The position numbers were made by a program, and so were the translations under genes. A stretch of 13,547 nt of DNA from positions 1 to 13,547 of the forward strand of contig JAGMFA010000047.1 in assembly GCA_023127875.1 (NCBI GenBank), written 5' to 3'. The DNA is from Candidatus Zixiibacteriota bacterium (GTDB lineage: Bacteria > Zixibacteria > MSB-5A5 > SM1-73). Positions 1-6,408 of this stretch are shown here, one piece after another (the stretch's first letter is position 1; the number at the start of each line of letters is the position of its first letter). The notes below the pieces were generated by a model. It was not told where the DNA came from and did not search any database. It worked only from the letters and a program-made list of their open reading frames with translations.

Positions 1-83
1 CGCGACTTATGGGTAATAGTCAGCTAAATCTTCGAATACCTTTGTCAACCACTCCCAAAGATTTGTAAATATTTAGATTAACC

Positions 84-124
84 AAAAAAATCCCCCGTCA
101 CCATTTATCTATCTGAGAGGGGGG
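84..124 (-). terminator. Possible rho-independent terminator after the TlpA-like gene
   Basis: Read on the minus strand, a run of C (119-124 on the plus strand as G) is followed by about 22 nt that can pair weakly inside (TCA/TGA), then GGGGG (92-96), A, and seven T (84-90). It lies about 120 nt downstream of the stop of the TlpA-like gene, in the right orientation. The G/C stem is short and the loop is long, so this is only a reasonable candidate. Nothing else was recognised in 1-242. Confidence 0.4.
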
Positions 125-242
125 CAGGAACTCAGAGTAGAGTAAATGGGACGGAGGATAATCTACACCTCAAGCCCTATTTTTATATAACGAGGTATGC
201 AACTTTTTTGTTAAAGTTTTTTTACCTTGAGGACAGGTTTCC

Positions 243-824
243 CTATTCAGATAAGAGTTGATCAATCTTGCTTAAGACAAAAGCATCGCCCCACTCTCTT
301 GTTCCCACCACCTTCCATCTTATCACTCCTTTTTTGTCTAAAAGAAATGAGGTGGGTATAGCTTTAGCCCAGTATCTTCGTCCTACCTCTCCCCTTTGGT
401 CTGCCAGCACTGGAAAACTCATCTGGTAATCTGCCACAAAGGAGGCTACTTTGGAGAGGGAAGTTCTGTCCACACTTACCGCCAGAATCTCAAACCCCTT
501 GTCTTTTCGCAACTGATACAGCCTCTCCAAAGAAGGAATCTCCATTTTGCACGGAGCACACCAGGTAGCCCAGAAATTCAACAGGACCACCTTCCCTTTA
601 AAATCTCCCAAGCTGATCTGGGTTCCACCCAGGTCCGGCAAGGTGAAGTTAGGAGCCAAAAATCCCTCCTGAGGAGATTCTTTCAACTCCTGGGTGCTGG
701 ATAAATCACTCTTTTTCTTGCCCGGATTGGATTCCTTCTTTCCTTCACAACCCAGAAGTCCTATCGTAACCACCATACACACCAACAGAAGGCAAATTCG
801 CAACCATGATCTTCTGAATAACAA
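243..824 (-). CDS. TlpA-like thiol-disulfide oxidoreductase, lipoprotein
   Basis: Periplasmic, membrane-anchored thioredoxin-fold protein of the TlpA/ResA/AhpC-TSA group. Such proteins reduce or exchange disulfides in exported proteins, for example in cytochrome c maturation. An open frame runs back to a TTG at 842, but no ribosome-binding site precedes it. The chosen TTG at 824 has AAAGGAG seven bases upstream and gives 193 aa. Numbering from the upstream TTG (199 aa), there is a basic N-terminus, a hydrophobic stretch at 14-30, and a lipobox LLGC with Cys32 as the lipidated residue. A charged linker follows, then the thioredoxin domain from about residue 60. The redox motif WCAPC has Cys95 and Cys98, and the cis-proline is Pro163 in AIPTSF. 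The length is normal for the family. It lies 177 nt downstream of the DUF1573 gene on the same strand, with a weak hairpin between, so cotranscription is likely but partial. Its exact substrate cannot be read from sequence; the neighbour suggests a periplasmic Cys/Sec protein. Confidence 0.9.
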   Translation of the reverse strand: MLFRRSWLRICLLLVCMVVTIGLLGCEGKKESNPGKKKSDLSSTQELKESPQEGFLAPNFTLPDLGGTQISLGDFKGKVVLLNFWATWCAPCKMEIPSLERLYQLRKDKGFEILAVSVDRTSLSKVASFVADYQMSFPVLADQRGEVGRRYWAKAIPTSFLLDKKGVIRWKVVGTREWGDAFVLSKIDQLLSE

Positions 825-928
825 TTCTTTTCTCCTTTTCAACAGATCAATTCAACTATCCACAAAGACAAGGCTTACTCTCCAAAATCTCAGGAGACCT
901 TCAGCTTCATGATGATTCAGTATATAAC

Positions 929-962
929 AAAAAGCCCTTCCTCAAAAAAGAGCATACGGGCT
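929..962 (-). terminator. Weak terminator-like hairpin between DUF1573 and TlpA genes
   Basis: On the minus strand AGCCC (958-962) pairs with GGGCT (933-937). An inner CTC/GAG pair lies around a T6 loop, and TTTTTG follows. It sits 40 nt after the DUF1573 stop. The stem is only about 5 bp plus 3 bp, so it may attenuate rather than end transcription into the TlpA-like gene. Confidence 0.35.
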
Positions 963-1001
963 GATCAGCCTAAAACAACAAACTTCCGATTTGTTCTCTC
1001 C

Positions 1002-1772
1002 TTACTTCTTGCCTTTCTTCGCCGTAGTGCCCCCACCAATTCCTTTCACCACTGGCACGGTAAATCTGAATTTGGTCTTATCTTTGGATACGGCTTCCAG
1101 GGTGATGGACTTTCGGAATTTTTCGTTTTCTTCGCCTTTTTTCAGTTCAATTTTAAGCTTGGCTTCCTTTCCAGGCTTTAATTTAGACTTAGATAGTTTT
1201 ACTTTTTTGAAAAAGTTGGGAGGTGCCGACACTATTGCCAACTCTATCTCCTCCTCCGTGATGTTTTTGATCTTGCTTTCAAGCTTGCGTCTTTTCTTCT
1301 TCTCCACAGGTCCGAAATCTAAAATAGGAGGATTGGCGGTTAACTTGAGCACCGAATCGGTGGGTTCCACCACCTCCGCCTTAAAGGAGATGGTGACCCT
1401 TCCCAAGGTGGTATCATTGGTAGTAACTCTGGCGCTTTTGTGAGCTTTGCTTTTTGCCCTCCCCGAAGTATAAATCAGTTCAACCCAGGTGCTGTCACCG
1501 GCAGCAAGCTCCCTCTTGGTGAGTGGAGCCTTTGTGCACCCTCACCCGGGCCTCACTTTTTCTATCTTTAAGATGTCTGTGCCCACATTTTTGATCAGAT
1601 AGTAATGGCTGATCTTACTCAGAGGTGGAGCATAACCAAAATCAAACACGGTCTCAGGAATCAAAAGCTTCGGCCCCTCAGCCTCAGTCTGATCAGCCTG
1701 TGCCGGATGTATGAAGCCTCCCGCCAGATACAAAAAGAAGAAAATCAAAACCAGTCGGACTGCACTCTTCAT
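1002..1772 (-). CDS. DUF1573 periplasmic protein with in-frame UGA (candidate selenoprotein)
   Basis: One continuous reading frame of 256 codons interrupted only by TGA at 1542-1544. The start ATG at 1772 is preceded by GGAGG five bases upstream; the ATG at 1784 has no such site. Residues 1-25 form a signal peptide ending in AQA. Next comes a DUF1573 Ig-like domain: the FDFG motif, an NVGTDILKIEKV strand, then the conserved spot where the family reads CGCT. Here it reads (TGA)-G-C-T, so the stop codon stands exactly for the first Cys, residue 77. After it the frame carries the rest of the domain (a basic turn, AAGDSTWVEL and TTNDTTLGRV), then a second Lys-rich beta-domain and a Lys tail. The sequence shows TGA for Cys and a hairpin 11-36 nt downstream. 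The usual bacterial meaning of that is selenocysteine. A TGC/TGT to TGA nonsense mutation is the alternative, but no other lesion is present. The molecular role of DUF1573 is not established; context suggests redox or envelope function together with the TlpA-like lipoprotein. Confidence 0.75.
1506..1531 (-). promoter_or_regulatory. Candidate bacterial SECIS stem-loop 3' of the UGA
   Basis: Reading the mRNA, ten bases separate the UGA (1542-1544) from a hairpin: AGGCUCC, a bulged A, CUC, loop ACCAA, GAG, GGAGCUU. That is 10 pairs (one G-U) with one bulge, and the apical loop starts 21 nt after the UGA. Known bacterial SECIS elements lie inside the coding region at this distance. The loop lacks the G often found at its first positions, so SelB recognition is not assured. 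Confidence 0.5.
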
Positions 1773-1816
1773 TCTCTCCTCCATTTTTGAACTTTTGTAG
1801 AGCCGACTTTAAAATA

Positions 1817-1844
1817 AATATACTTCAAATCCGCTTTGTGTCAA
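1817..1844 (-). promoter_or_regulatory. Sigma70-type promoter for the DUF1573-TlpA unit
   Basis: On the minus strand TTGACA (1839-1844), a 16-nt spacer and TATATT (1817-1822). The expected start of transcription is near 1810, giving a leader of about 40 nt before the ATG at 1772. Confidence 0.6.
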
Positions 1845-2145
1845 CTCTTTTTTAAAGGTTTTACGAAAAATTATCCATCTTTTTTGAATTTTATTAAAAT
1901 CTAACCTGAAATCGAAAAGCACAAATGTAAGTTGCTTTTTTTGCTCGGTTTTTCCTCGCCGGTTCTTGGGGTGCAAATCACATGGATTCTATGGACATTC
2001 GTATCTGGCTTTTCTGTTCCCCCATTCAAACCGGGCTCGCTTCCGACTAACAAGACTAAAGTTCAAGCTTAACCTTTCCAGCCATATTCAGATTCCTCTA
2101 ATCGCATCACCTCCACGTCTTGCCAACTTAAACCAGCGGTTGCTC
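1845..2145. other. Gene-free, AT-rich intergenic stretch
   Basis: Between the DUF1573 promoter and the end of the DUF6485 gene. The part next to the promoter (1845-1960) is rich in A/T runs that may act as an UP-type region. The rest has no convincing ORF, and no terminator was recognised for the DUF6485 gene. Confidence 0.5.
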
Positions 2146-2349
2146 TTATTTTCCATGGCACTGGATGAACCTTTCAATCGACCTATCAAACGTTTTTTCA
2201 ACCTCATCTGGGAAAAAGCAGGCGGGAAGCTCCTTCATCCGCCAGTGATATTGGATACATTCACAACAGATGCCTTTACGACTGCATGGTTCATAAGTGC
2301 AGTTGCATCGACTTAGATTCTTCTCAACGTTGCAATCTCTTTTTTTCAT
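2146..2349 (-). CDS. Small Cys-rich protein, DUF6485 family
   Basis: A 67-residue cytoplasmic protein with nine cysteines: C6, C15, C17, C22, C28, C29, C31, C44 and C64. The [17 protein letters not shown] block and the ELPACFFP...DRSIERFI tail match what I recall of the DUF6485 family, whose function is unknown. The Cys spacing suggests a metal site (zinc or iron-sulfur), which is inference. The start is ATG 2349, with AAGGAG six to eleven bases ahead; a GTG six bases upstream is less well placed. It is the last gene of the radical-SAM/MFS transcription unit. It lies just downstream of a duplicated fragment of the transporter's 3' end, so it was probably once directly behind that gene, 23 nt after its former stop. 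The length is normal for the family. Confidence 0.8.
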   Translation of the reverse strand: MKKRDCNVEKNLSRCNCTYEPCSRKGICCECIQYHWRMKELPACFFPDEVEKTFDRSIERFIQCHGK

Positions 2350-2384
2350 GTCCACTCCTTAACGGGCTCAAGTTAAATCCCGGC

Positions 2385-2467
2385 TGGTTTGAACCACCTT
2401 ATCCTGTATCGCCATAACAGACCTGAGAAGATTATAATCACCAGAGCGAAAATTAGCAAGGCATTTT
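2385..2467 (-). repeat. Direct repeat copy A: duplicated 3' end of the MFS gene
   Basis: 2385-2467 matches 2645-2727, an 83-bp segment with one mismatch (the last 78 bp are identical), offset by 260 nt. In copy A the transporter frame would read ...WRYRIRWFKPAGI followed by TAA, then the DUF6485 ribosome-binding site. It therefore looks like the original end of the transporter gene, left behind when intervening sequence arrived. It has no start of its own and is a non-coding remnant. Confidence 0.85.
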
Positions 2468-2569
2468 ACCGACAAGTTTGCATCCACTAATGCGGTATGA
2501 TGAACTATTCTTTGAATTAGAACGGGTGAGAAGCGTTATAAGGACTTTTGGTACTGTTCCCTGGAGTTG

Positions 2570-2624
2570 CGCGTAGGCAAGCCTTCATGGCTTGCCAGCC
2601 CAACCATGAAGGTTGGGCTACGCG
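2570..2624. repeat. Palindromic element with two hairpins overlapping the MFS stop codon
   Basis: A 7-bp outer stem, CGCGTAG (2570-2576) with CTACGCG (2618-2624), encloses two hairpins. The first is GGCAAGCC-TTCAT-GGCTTGCC (2576-2596). The second is AGCCCAACC-ATGAA-GGTTGGGCT (2597-2619). The two loops, TTCAT and ATGAA, are complementary to each other. The element resembles a REP/MITE-type intergenic repeat. Its right arm supplies the last codons and TAG stop (2618-2620) of the transporter gene. Confidence 0.75.
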
Positions 2625-3826
2625 TTCTCAAGCAAATCTTTGTTTGGTCTGAACCACCTTATCCTGTATCGCCATAACAGACCTGAGAAGATTATAATCA
2701 CCAGAGCGAAAATTAGCAAGGCATTTTCTATGTGAAATCGATCCACCAGGCTTCCCAAGAATGGCGCAAAAATCGCAAAGGCTGCGTTTCCCACCATATT
2801 TTGCACCGAAAGCATAGTTGCCCGCACCTCAGATGGAGTAACTCGATTGAGATAGCTTTTCAACACCGGTTCATGCATGGCGGTGGTCACCTGTAGAATC
2901 AGAATAAAAGAAATGCTCCACAAGAACAAAAATCTGCTCAAGAGGACGAAAGATACTACCACCAAAGCGGGCATGATAAAAAGCATCAACTTCTCTTTTA
3001 AGAATTTCTCTATTCGGTCTGCATACTTGCTAACCATAGCGGAAAAAAGATGGAAAAAAGCCAAGACCACCCCAAAAAGAGAAAGAGGCAAACCTACCAT
3101 TTTCATATAAGGCTGATAAGTCCAGAAGCCCAAGCGGGTGGCTAAAAATATCAAGGAGAAGAAAAGAACAAACCACAGAATCCTTTTATCAGCAAGCATT
3201 AGGTCAAGGCTTTTTTGAATCTCGTAATAAGATTTCCTTCGCGCCTGTAACTTCGGACCGTCCGCGGTTTGGCTTTCTCGGTGCGGTTCCACGAAGGTTA
3301 AAGCGATCAGACCTGATACAAATATCCCTACCGAGCTTGCCAGATAGGGAAGAGCTAAATTTATGGTGGCGAGGAGTCCACCCAGCGGGGCAAATATTGC
3401 AAAGCCAAGATGTCTCATGCTGTTGGCATTCCCTTCGATTCTCTGATACTCTTCTTCTCTCCTTAGACTCTTCAAAGTGTCATAGGCTAAAGCAGAATCA
3501 GCGCCATAGGCGAAGGACATGGAGATGCCGGCTATGATCTCACCCAAGATAAACGGAATCAAGGAATGCGAAAAAAAGATCAGAAGGTAAGCAAAGGAAT
3601 AGAAAAAAGAGCCGAAAATCAGCGATTTTTTCCTCCCCACCCGATCTGCCCAGGCACCGGTGGGAACCTCAGATAAAACCTTGGCAAAGTAGTAGACGCT
3701 TTGAAGAATCATTATCTGGGAGAAGGAGAGACCCCTCTCCTGGTAAAATAGAACCAGTATGGCTATATGAAAGAGGCTGAACTTGGTAAGACGATACCAG
3801 TAGAATCTGCGGATGTTCTTCTCCAT
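2618..3826 (-). CDS. MFS transporter (drug/metabolite efflux type)
   Basis: A 402-residue integral membrane protein of the major facilitator superfamily with about 12 hydrophobic segments, the usual length. The hallmark loop 2-3 motif is GAWADRVGRKK at residues 57-67 (Asp61, Arg62, Gly64, Arg65). A charged central loop lies near residues 185-205 (ESQTADGPKLQARRKSYYE) and divides the two six-helix halves. The start ATG 3826 directly follows the stop TAA (3827-3829) of the broken radical-SAM gene, and GAAGG lies upstream, so translation was probably coupled. The last residues, NKDLLENA, come from foreign sequence including a palindromic element; the ancestral C-terminus was probably ...RWFKPAGI. 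The helices are intact, so the protein should work. Substrate unknown. Confidence 0.9.
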   Translation of the reverse strand: MEKNIRRFYWYRLTKFSLFHIAILVLFYQERGLSFSQIMILQSVYYFAKVLSEVPTGAWADRVGRKKSLIFGSFFYSFAYLLIFFSHSLIPFILGEIIAGISMSFAYGADSALAYDTLKSLRREEEYQRIEGNANSMRHLGFAIFAPLGGLLATINLALPYLASSVGIFVSGLIALTFVEPHRESQTADGPKLQARRKSYYEIQKSLDLMLADKRILWFVLFFSLIFLATRLGFWTYQPYMKMVGLPLSLFGVVLAFFHLFSAMVSKYADRIEKFLKEKLMLFIMPALVVVSFVLLSRFLFLWSISFILILQVTTAMHEPVLKSYLNRVTPSEVRATMLSVQNMVGNAAFAIFAPFLGSLVDRFHIENALLIFALVIIIFSGLLWRYRIRWFRPNKDLLENA

Positions 3827-4598
3827 TTAAAAGACCTTCACCGAAACCCTGCAGACATCTTCTGCTTTTTTTGCTATCCGGTTCAACTTATCTTTGCTAA
3901 CCAAAGACAAACCTTCATCTGCCGAAGGTCGGTCAATGGAGTAAATCTGCACCTCCTTAGGTCTTATGTAGGCAAGCCTTTCTATCCATTTTTCTACTTC
4001 GCTCTCTTCGGTATTGTTCACTCGTCCCTCAACAAAAACGCTCTGGATGATTATATCATCCAGTGCTTTTAGATTTTCCACCACTTTCTCAAACTGTATG
4101 CCTGCGGATGGACGATTTAGCTTTCGGAAGATAAGCTCCGTCCCGCAGTCCAGTTTCATGATCCTCACATTTAATTTTTTTAAACCTGATTACTCCCTTT
4201 CGTTATCCAGACAGGTTGAATTGGATAAGATGGCAAGCTTTGCTTGAGGGACGTATTTGTCTCTTGTCTCGGAGGCCACCTCAACCATTTCATCGAACTC
4301 AGGGTGCAGGCAGGGTTCGCCGTTTCCAGAGAAGGTGATATAGTCTATATGGTTTTGATTCCCATACAGCCAACCCTCAAGCGCTTCTTTCACCTGTTCA
4401 ACTGAGGGTAAATCACCAAGGCAAGAAGAAGCATCATTAGTTAGTATGTATCTTTGTCCACCCATAATGACAATAAAGACAACTGAAGGTGCACAATTTG
4501 TAGTTGGTGGGTAGGAGATTAATCCCTAATGAAAATCCCAGTCTTCTGGAGTTGACTGGTCCGTAAACTATACCCTCCTGTAATTTTAACGTCTGCAT
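3827..4598 (-). pseudogene. Broken radical-SAM protein, COG0731-like
   Basis: Three pieces of one protein can be joined. Piece 1 (4437-4598) starts at ATG 4598 with GGGAG ahead. It carries GPVNSRRLGFSLGINLLP and the iron-sulfur/SAM motif CTFSCLYC (Cys36, Cys40, Cys43). Piece 2 continues in another frame after position 4437 with DYITFSGNGEPCLHPEF and AILSNST. Piece 3 (to 3827), in the same frame as piece 2, carries IMKLDCGTE, LNRPSAG and VQIYSIDRPSADEG. The frame change coincides with a tandem TTAG TTAG at 4437-4444; with one copy removed the frame joins cleanly. A TAA at 4190-4192 interrupts the rest. The restored gene would be 255 aa, the family's usual size. These proteins resemble Fe-S oxidoreductases of the wybutosine-synthesis type; the exact reaction is unknown. 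Two lesions argue for a true pseudogene, although a sequencing error could explain one of them. Confidence 0.85.
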
Positions 4599-4635
4599 CT
4601 TATGCTCCCGCGAAAACATTTTAAGTGCTAATCGC

Positions 4636-4663
4636 AATTTATATATACTCAGAAGATTGTCAA
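4636..4663 (-). promoter_or_regulatory. Promoter for the radical-SAM/MFS/DUF6485 unit
   Basis: On the minus strand TTGACA (4658-4663), a 16-nt spacer and TAAATT (4636-4641), about 40 nt ahead of ATG 4598. It appears intact although the first gene is broken, so it may still drive the transporter. Confidence 0.55.
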
Positions 4664-5098
4664 TAGTTCAAAATAAGGAGGCACCTTCAGGGCGGATGAA
4701 TCTGTCCTCCAAATTTGTCTTTGTTAACCGACGGTGTGGCTGGGAGCCCCACCTACGGCAGGAGAAATTGCTCATTTCTCGTAGGTCGGTCACCCTGCCC
4801 GACCACACCCTCTATTGCTTCAAAAAGTTTCCCCAAAACTCTGATTAGAAATGAATCAGGCCGTTCCCGTAATCGCAGAGCCACAATAAAGTATGGGATT
4901 ATCCCTATACTTTTACTGAACCATCTTGGTTTCAAGCTATCTTTGAGATATCGATTGTTTTGACCATCACCCCAAATGTAGCCTACACAATCGATTATCT
5001 TCCCCTTCTGTTAGGTAAACTTTCAATTCGCCTATGGCATCCTTTTTGCTTTTTTGATGAGCGAAAAACAAGCGAATCTCAGAAGAAGGAAAAAAATA
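4664..5098. other. Divergent intergenic region ahead of the pilin operon
   Basis: No convincing gene. It holds the palindromic element at 4733-4809. It also holds a second hairpin at 4888-4913: AAAGTAT-GGGA, loop TTA, TCCC-(T)-ATACTTT, 11 pairs with one bulge. A weak -35-like TTGACC lies at 4960-4965 facing the pilin genes. No clear -10 follows, so the pilin promoter is not identified. Confidence 0.5.
4733..4809. repeat. Nested palindromic intergenic element
   Basis: The outer stem GGTGTGG (4733-4739) pairs with CCACACC (4803-4809) and continues as GGG/CCC after two mismatches. Inside, CCTAC (4752-4756) pairs with GTAGG (4781-4785), and GAGAAAT (4762-4768) pairs with ATTTCTC (4774-4780) around a five-base loop. 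GGTCGG (4784-4789) can alternatively pair with CCGACC near 4799-4804. This is typical of mobile palindromic repeats, and its sequence differs from the element at 2570. Confidence 0.65.
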
Positions 5099-5482
5099 AT
5101 GCTGACGAAAATCAGAAGATTTATGGAAAGACTCTTTCCGGCCGGGCAAGAAGGCTTCACTTTGTTGGAAGTTATGGTAAGTATGGTCATCTTTGCCACC
5201 GGGCTTTTGATGATGGTGCCCATGATCGTCACCTCCATAAAAGGAAATGTGTTTGCGGATATGACCACCAAGGCGGCTCATCATATTCAAGCAAAGATCG
5301 AGGAGATCAAAAACACTCATGACTTCACCTCCGGATATGATAATCCTGAAGGGATGATTAGAACTTGGACTATTGCAGACTACGGAACTCGTCTGAAAAA
5401 GATAACGGTGCAGATGAACTGGCTAGATAAAGATAGCCTGGAACATAATAATGTAGTAATAACGTATGAATCATACAATTAA
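5099..5482 (+). CDS. PilV-like minor type IV prepilin
   Basis: A 127-residue prepilin from ATG 5099, with AGAAGGA eight bases upstream; an ATG at 5054 lacks a ribosome-binding site. The type III leader ends at Gly19, giving G|FTLLEVMVSMVIFATG, with Phe20 as the new N-terminus and Glu24 at the required +5 position. Leader peptidase PilD would cleave and methylate there. The N-terminal helix (20-45) anchors it in the inner membrane before assembly. The short C-terminal part (MTTKAAHHIQAKIEEIKNT...) is like PilV/GspI pseudopilins. It is the first gene of a three-gene minor-pilin operon; the next start is 13 nt after its stop. Minor pilins prime pilus assembly or decorate the fibre. The globular domain is small, and a GspI-like role is also possible. 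Confidence 0.85.
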   Translation: MLTKIRRFMERLFPAGQEGFTLLEVMVSMVIFATGLLMMVPMIVTSIKGNVFADMTTKAAHHIQAKIEEIKNTHDFTSGYDNPEGMIRTWTIADYGTRLKKITVQMNWLDKDSLEHNNVVITYESYN

Positions 5483-5495
5483 AAGGAACTCGAAC

Positions 5496-6371
5496 ATGAA
5501 GAACCTTCATGAGAAACTTCTCGGGGCTCCGTCCCCCTCCGGGAAGAATAATGAAAGAGTGTCCGCCCGGAGGGGTCATCCTGAAGGGTTCACCTTGGTG
5601 GAGCTTCTGATTGCTCTTCTGATTACCGGGGTGGTGGTTTCTGCTGGGTTTGGCATCTATCTGACTCAGCACGAAGGTTGGATCATTCAGGAGCAGATCA
5701 CCAATATGCAGCAGAACGTTCGGGCAGGCATGCATGAGCTGGAGACCAGGATAAGAATGGCCGGGTACGGCTTGCCCTGTGGATTCCAGCCAATCTACGC
5801 CGCAAATACCAATCCGGATACCATCACCATCCTTTTTCAGAATGAGTTCGGCTGTGAAGCCACCATCGAGCACGCCATGCCCCAGCCCAGCGCAGAGCTG
5901 AGATGCGATGGACACGACGTCAGTTGCTTTGACGAAAATACCTGGGCTTACATCTACGATCCCGTTGCCGACACTGGAGAGTTCTTTTACATAACTAAAG
6001 TTCAGGTTGCGGCCAGCCACATTCAGCACAACACTGCTCCTCTTTCCAGGAAATACCCCAAAGGTAGTATTGTGATGTATATGGATATGTATAAGTTTTT
6101 CATCGACACCACGGACACCAACCATCCCAATCTGATGGTGCAAAGAGTATTGGACCCACCCGCCGTGTATGCTGAAGATATTGAGGACCTGCAGTTCCGG
6201 TATGGTTTGGCTAACGGCGTTTTCGTTGACATTCCACCAGCTGCCTCGGTGGTCCGGGAGGTGCTGATCACTCTCACTGGTCGCACTGAGAGAAAAGATC
6301 TACAATTTGCCGGAGAGTATCGGCGAAGAACTTTAACCTCAGATGTTAAGGTGAGGAATCTGGGTTTGTAA
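5496..6371 (+). CDS. PilW-like minor type IV prepilin
   Basis: A 291-residue prepilin. ATG 5496 has AAAAGGA about nine bases ahead; an upstream ATG (5466) overlaps the previous gene and has none. The mature N-terminus FTLVELLIALLITGVVVSAGFGIYL follows Gly31, with Glu36 at +5. The following segment, QEQITNMQQNVRAGMHELETRIRMAGYG, is the typical PilW/GspJ start of the globular domain, and ...TLTGRTERKDLQF...RTLTSDVKVRNL is the typical PilW end. The leader of 31 residues is long for this family. It is rich in Pro, Ser, Arg and Gly and is encoded over a perfect 10-bp inverted repeat. A GTG at 5559 would give a normal ten-residue leader but lacks a good ribosome-binding site. It is likely cotranscribed with the PilV- and PilX-like genes. 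Confidence 0.88.
   Translation: MKNLHEKLLGAPSPSGKNNERVSARRGHPEGFTLVELLIALLITGVVVSAGFGIYLTQHEGWIIQEQITNMQQNVRAGMHELETRIRMAGYGLPCGFQPIYAANTNPDTITILFQNEFGCEATIEHAMPQPSAELRCDGHDVSCFDENTWAYIYDPVADTGEFFYITKVQVAASHIQHNTAPLSRKYPKGSIVMYMDMYKFFIDTTDTNHPNLMVQRVLDPPAVYAEDIEDLQFRYGLANGVFVDIPPAASVVREVLITLTGRTERKDLQFAGEYRRRTLTSDVKVRNLGL
5534..5575. repeat. 10-bp inverted repeat inside the PilW-like leader
   Basis: CCCCTCCGGG (5534-5543) and CCCGGAGGGG (5566-5575) are perfectly complementary across 22 nt. They lie within the part of the gene coding for the unusual leader. The stem is stable enough to affect translation start or to mark an inserted palindromic element. Confidence 0.7.
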
Positions 6372-6408
6372 GGAATTTCTCAAAACTGAATTCAGAAAAG
6401 GAGTTATC

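Noticed and set aside
1542..1544. Reassigned genetic code (UGA as Trp or Gly)
   Set aside because: TGA ends the PilX-like gene, other genes use TGG for Trp, and no other internal TGA occurs in the real genes.
1002..1784. Two separate small genes (1542-1784 and 1002-1406) instead of one DUF1573 gene
   Set aside because: Both lie in the same frame, the sequence between them is open except for the single TGA, and each holds only part of the domain. The second would start at an internal TTG with no ribosome-binding site.
3827..4598. Programmed frameshift or readthrough in the radical-SAM gene
   Set aside because: Two different lesions are present, one from a plain 4-bp tandem duplication. No slippery site or recoding signal is evident at either place.
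4753..4935. Small gene in the intergenic region before the pilin operon
   Set aside because: It covers a palindromic element, has no ribosome-binding site and resembles no protein family.
5370..6143. Long open frame on the minus strand opposite the PilV/PilW-like genes
   Set aside because: It is a shadow of the coding strand: His-rich, unlike any family, and without a ribosome-binding site.
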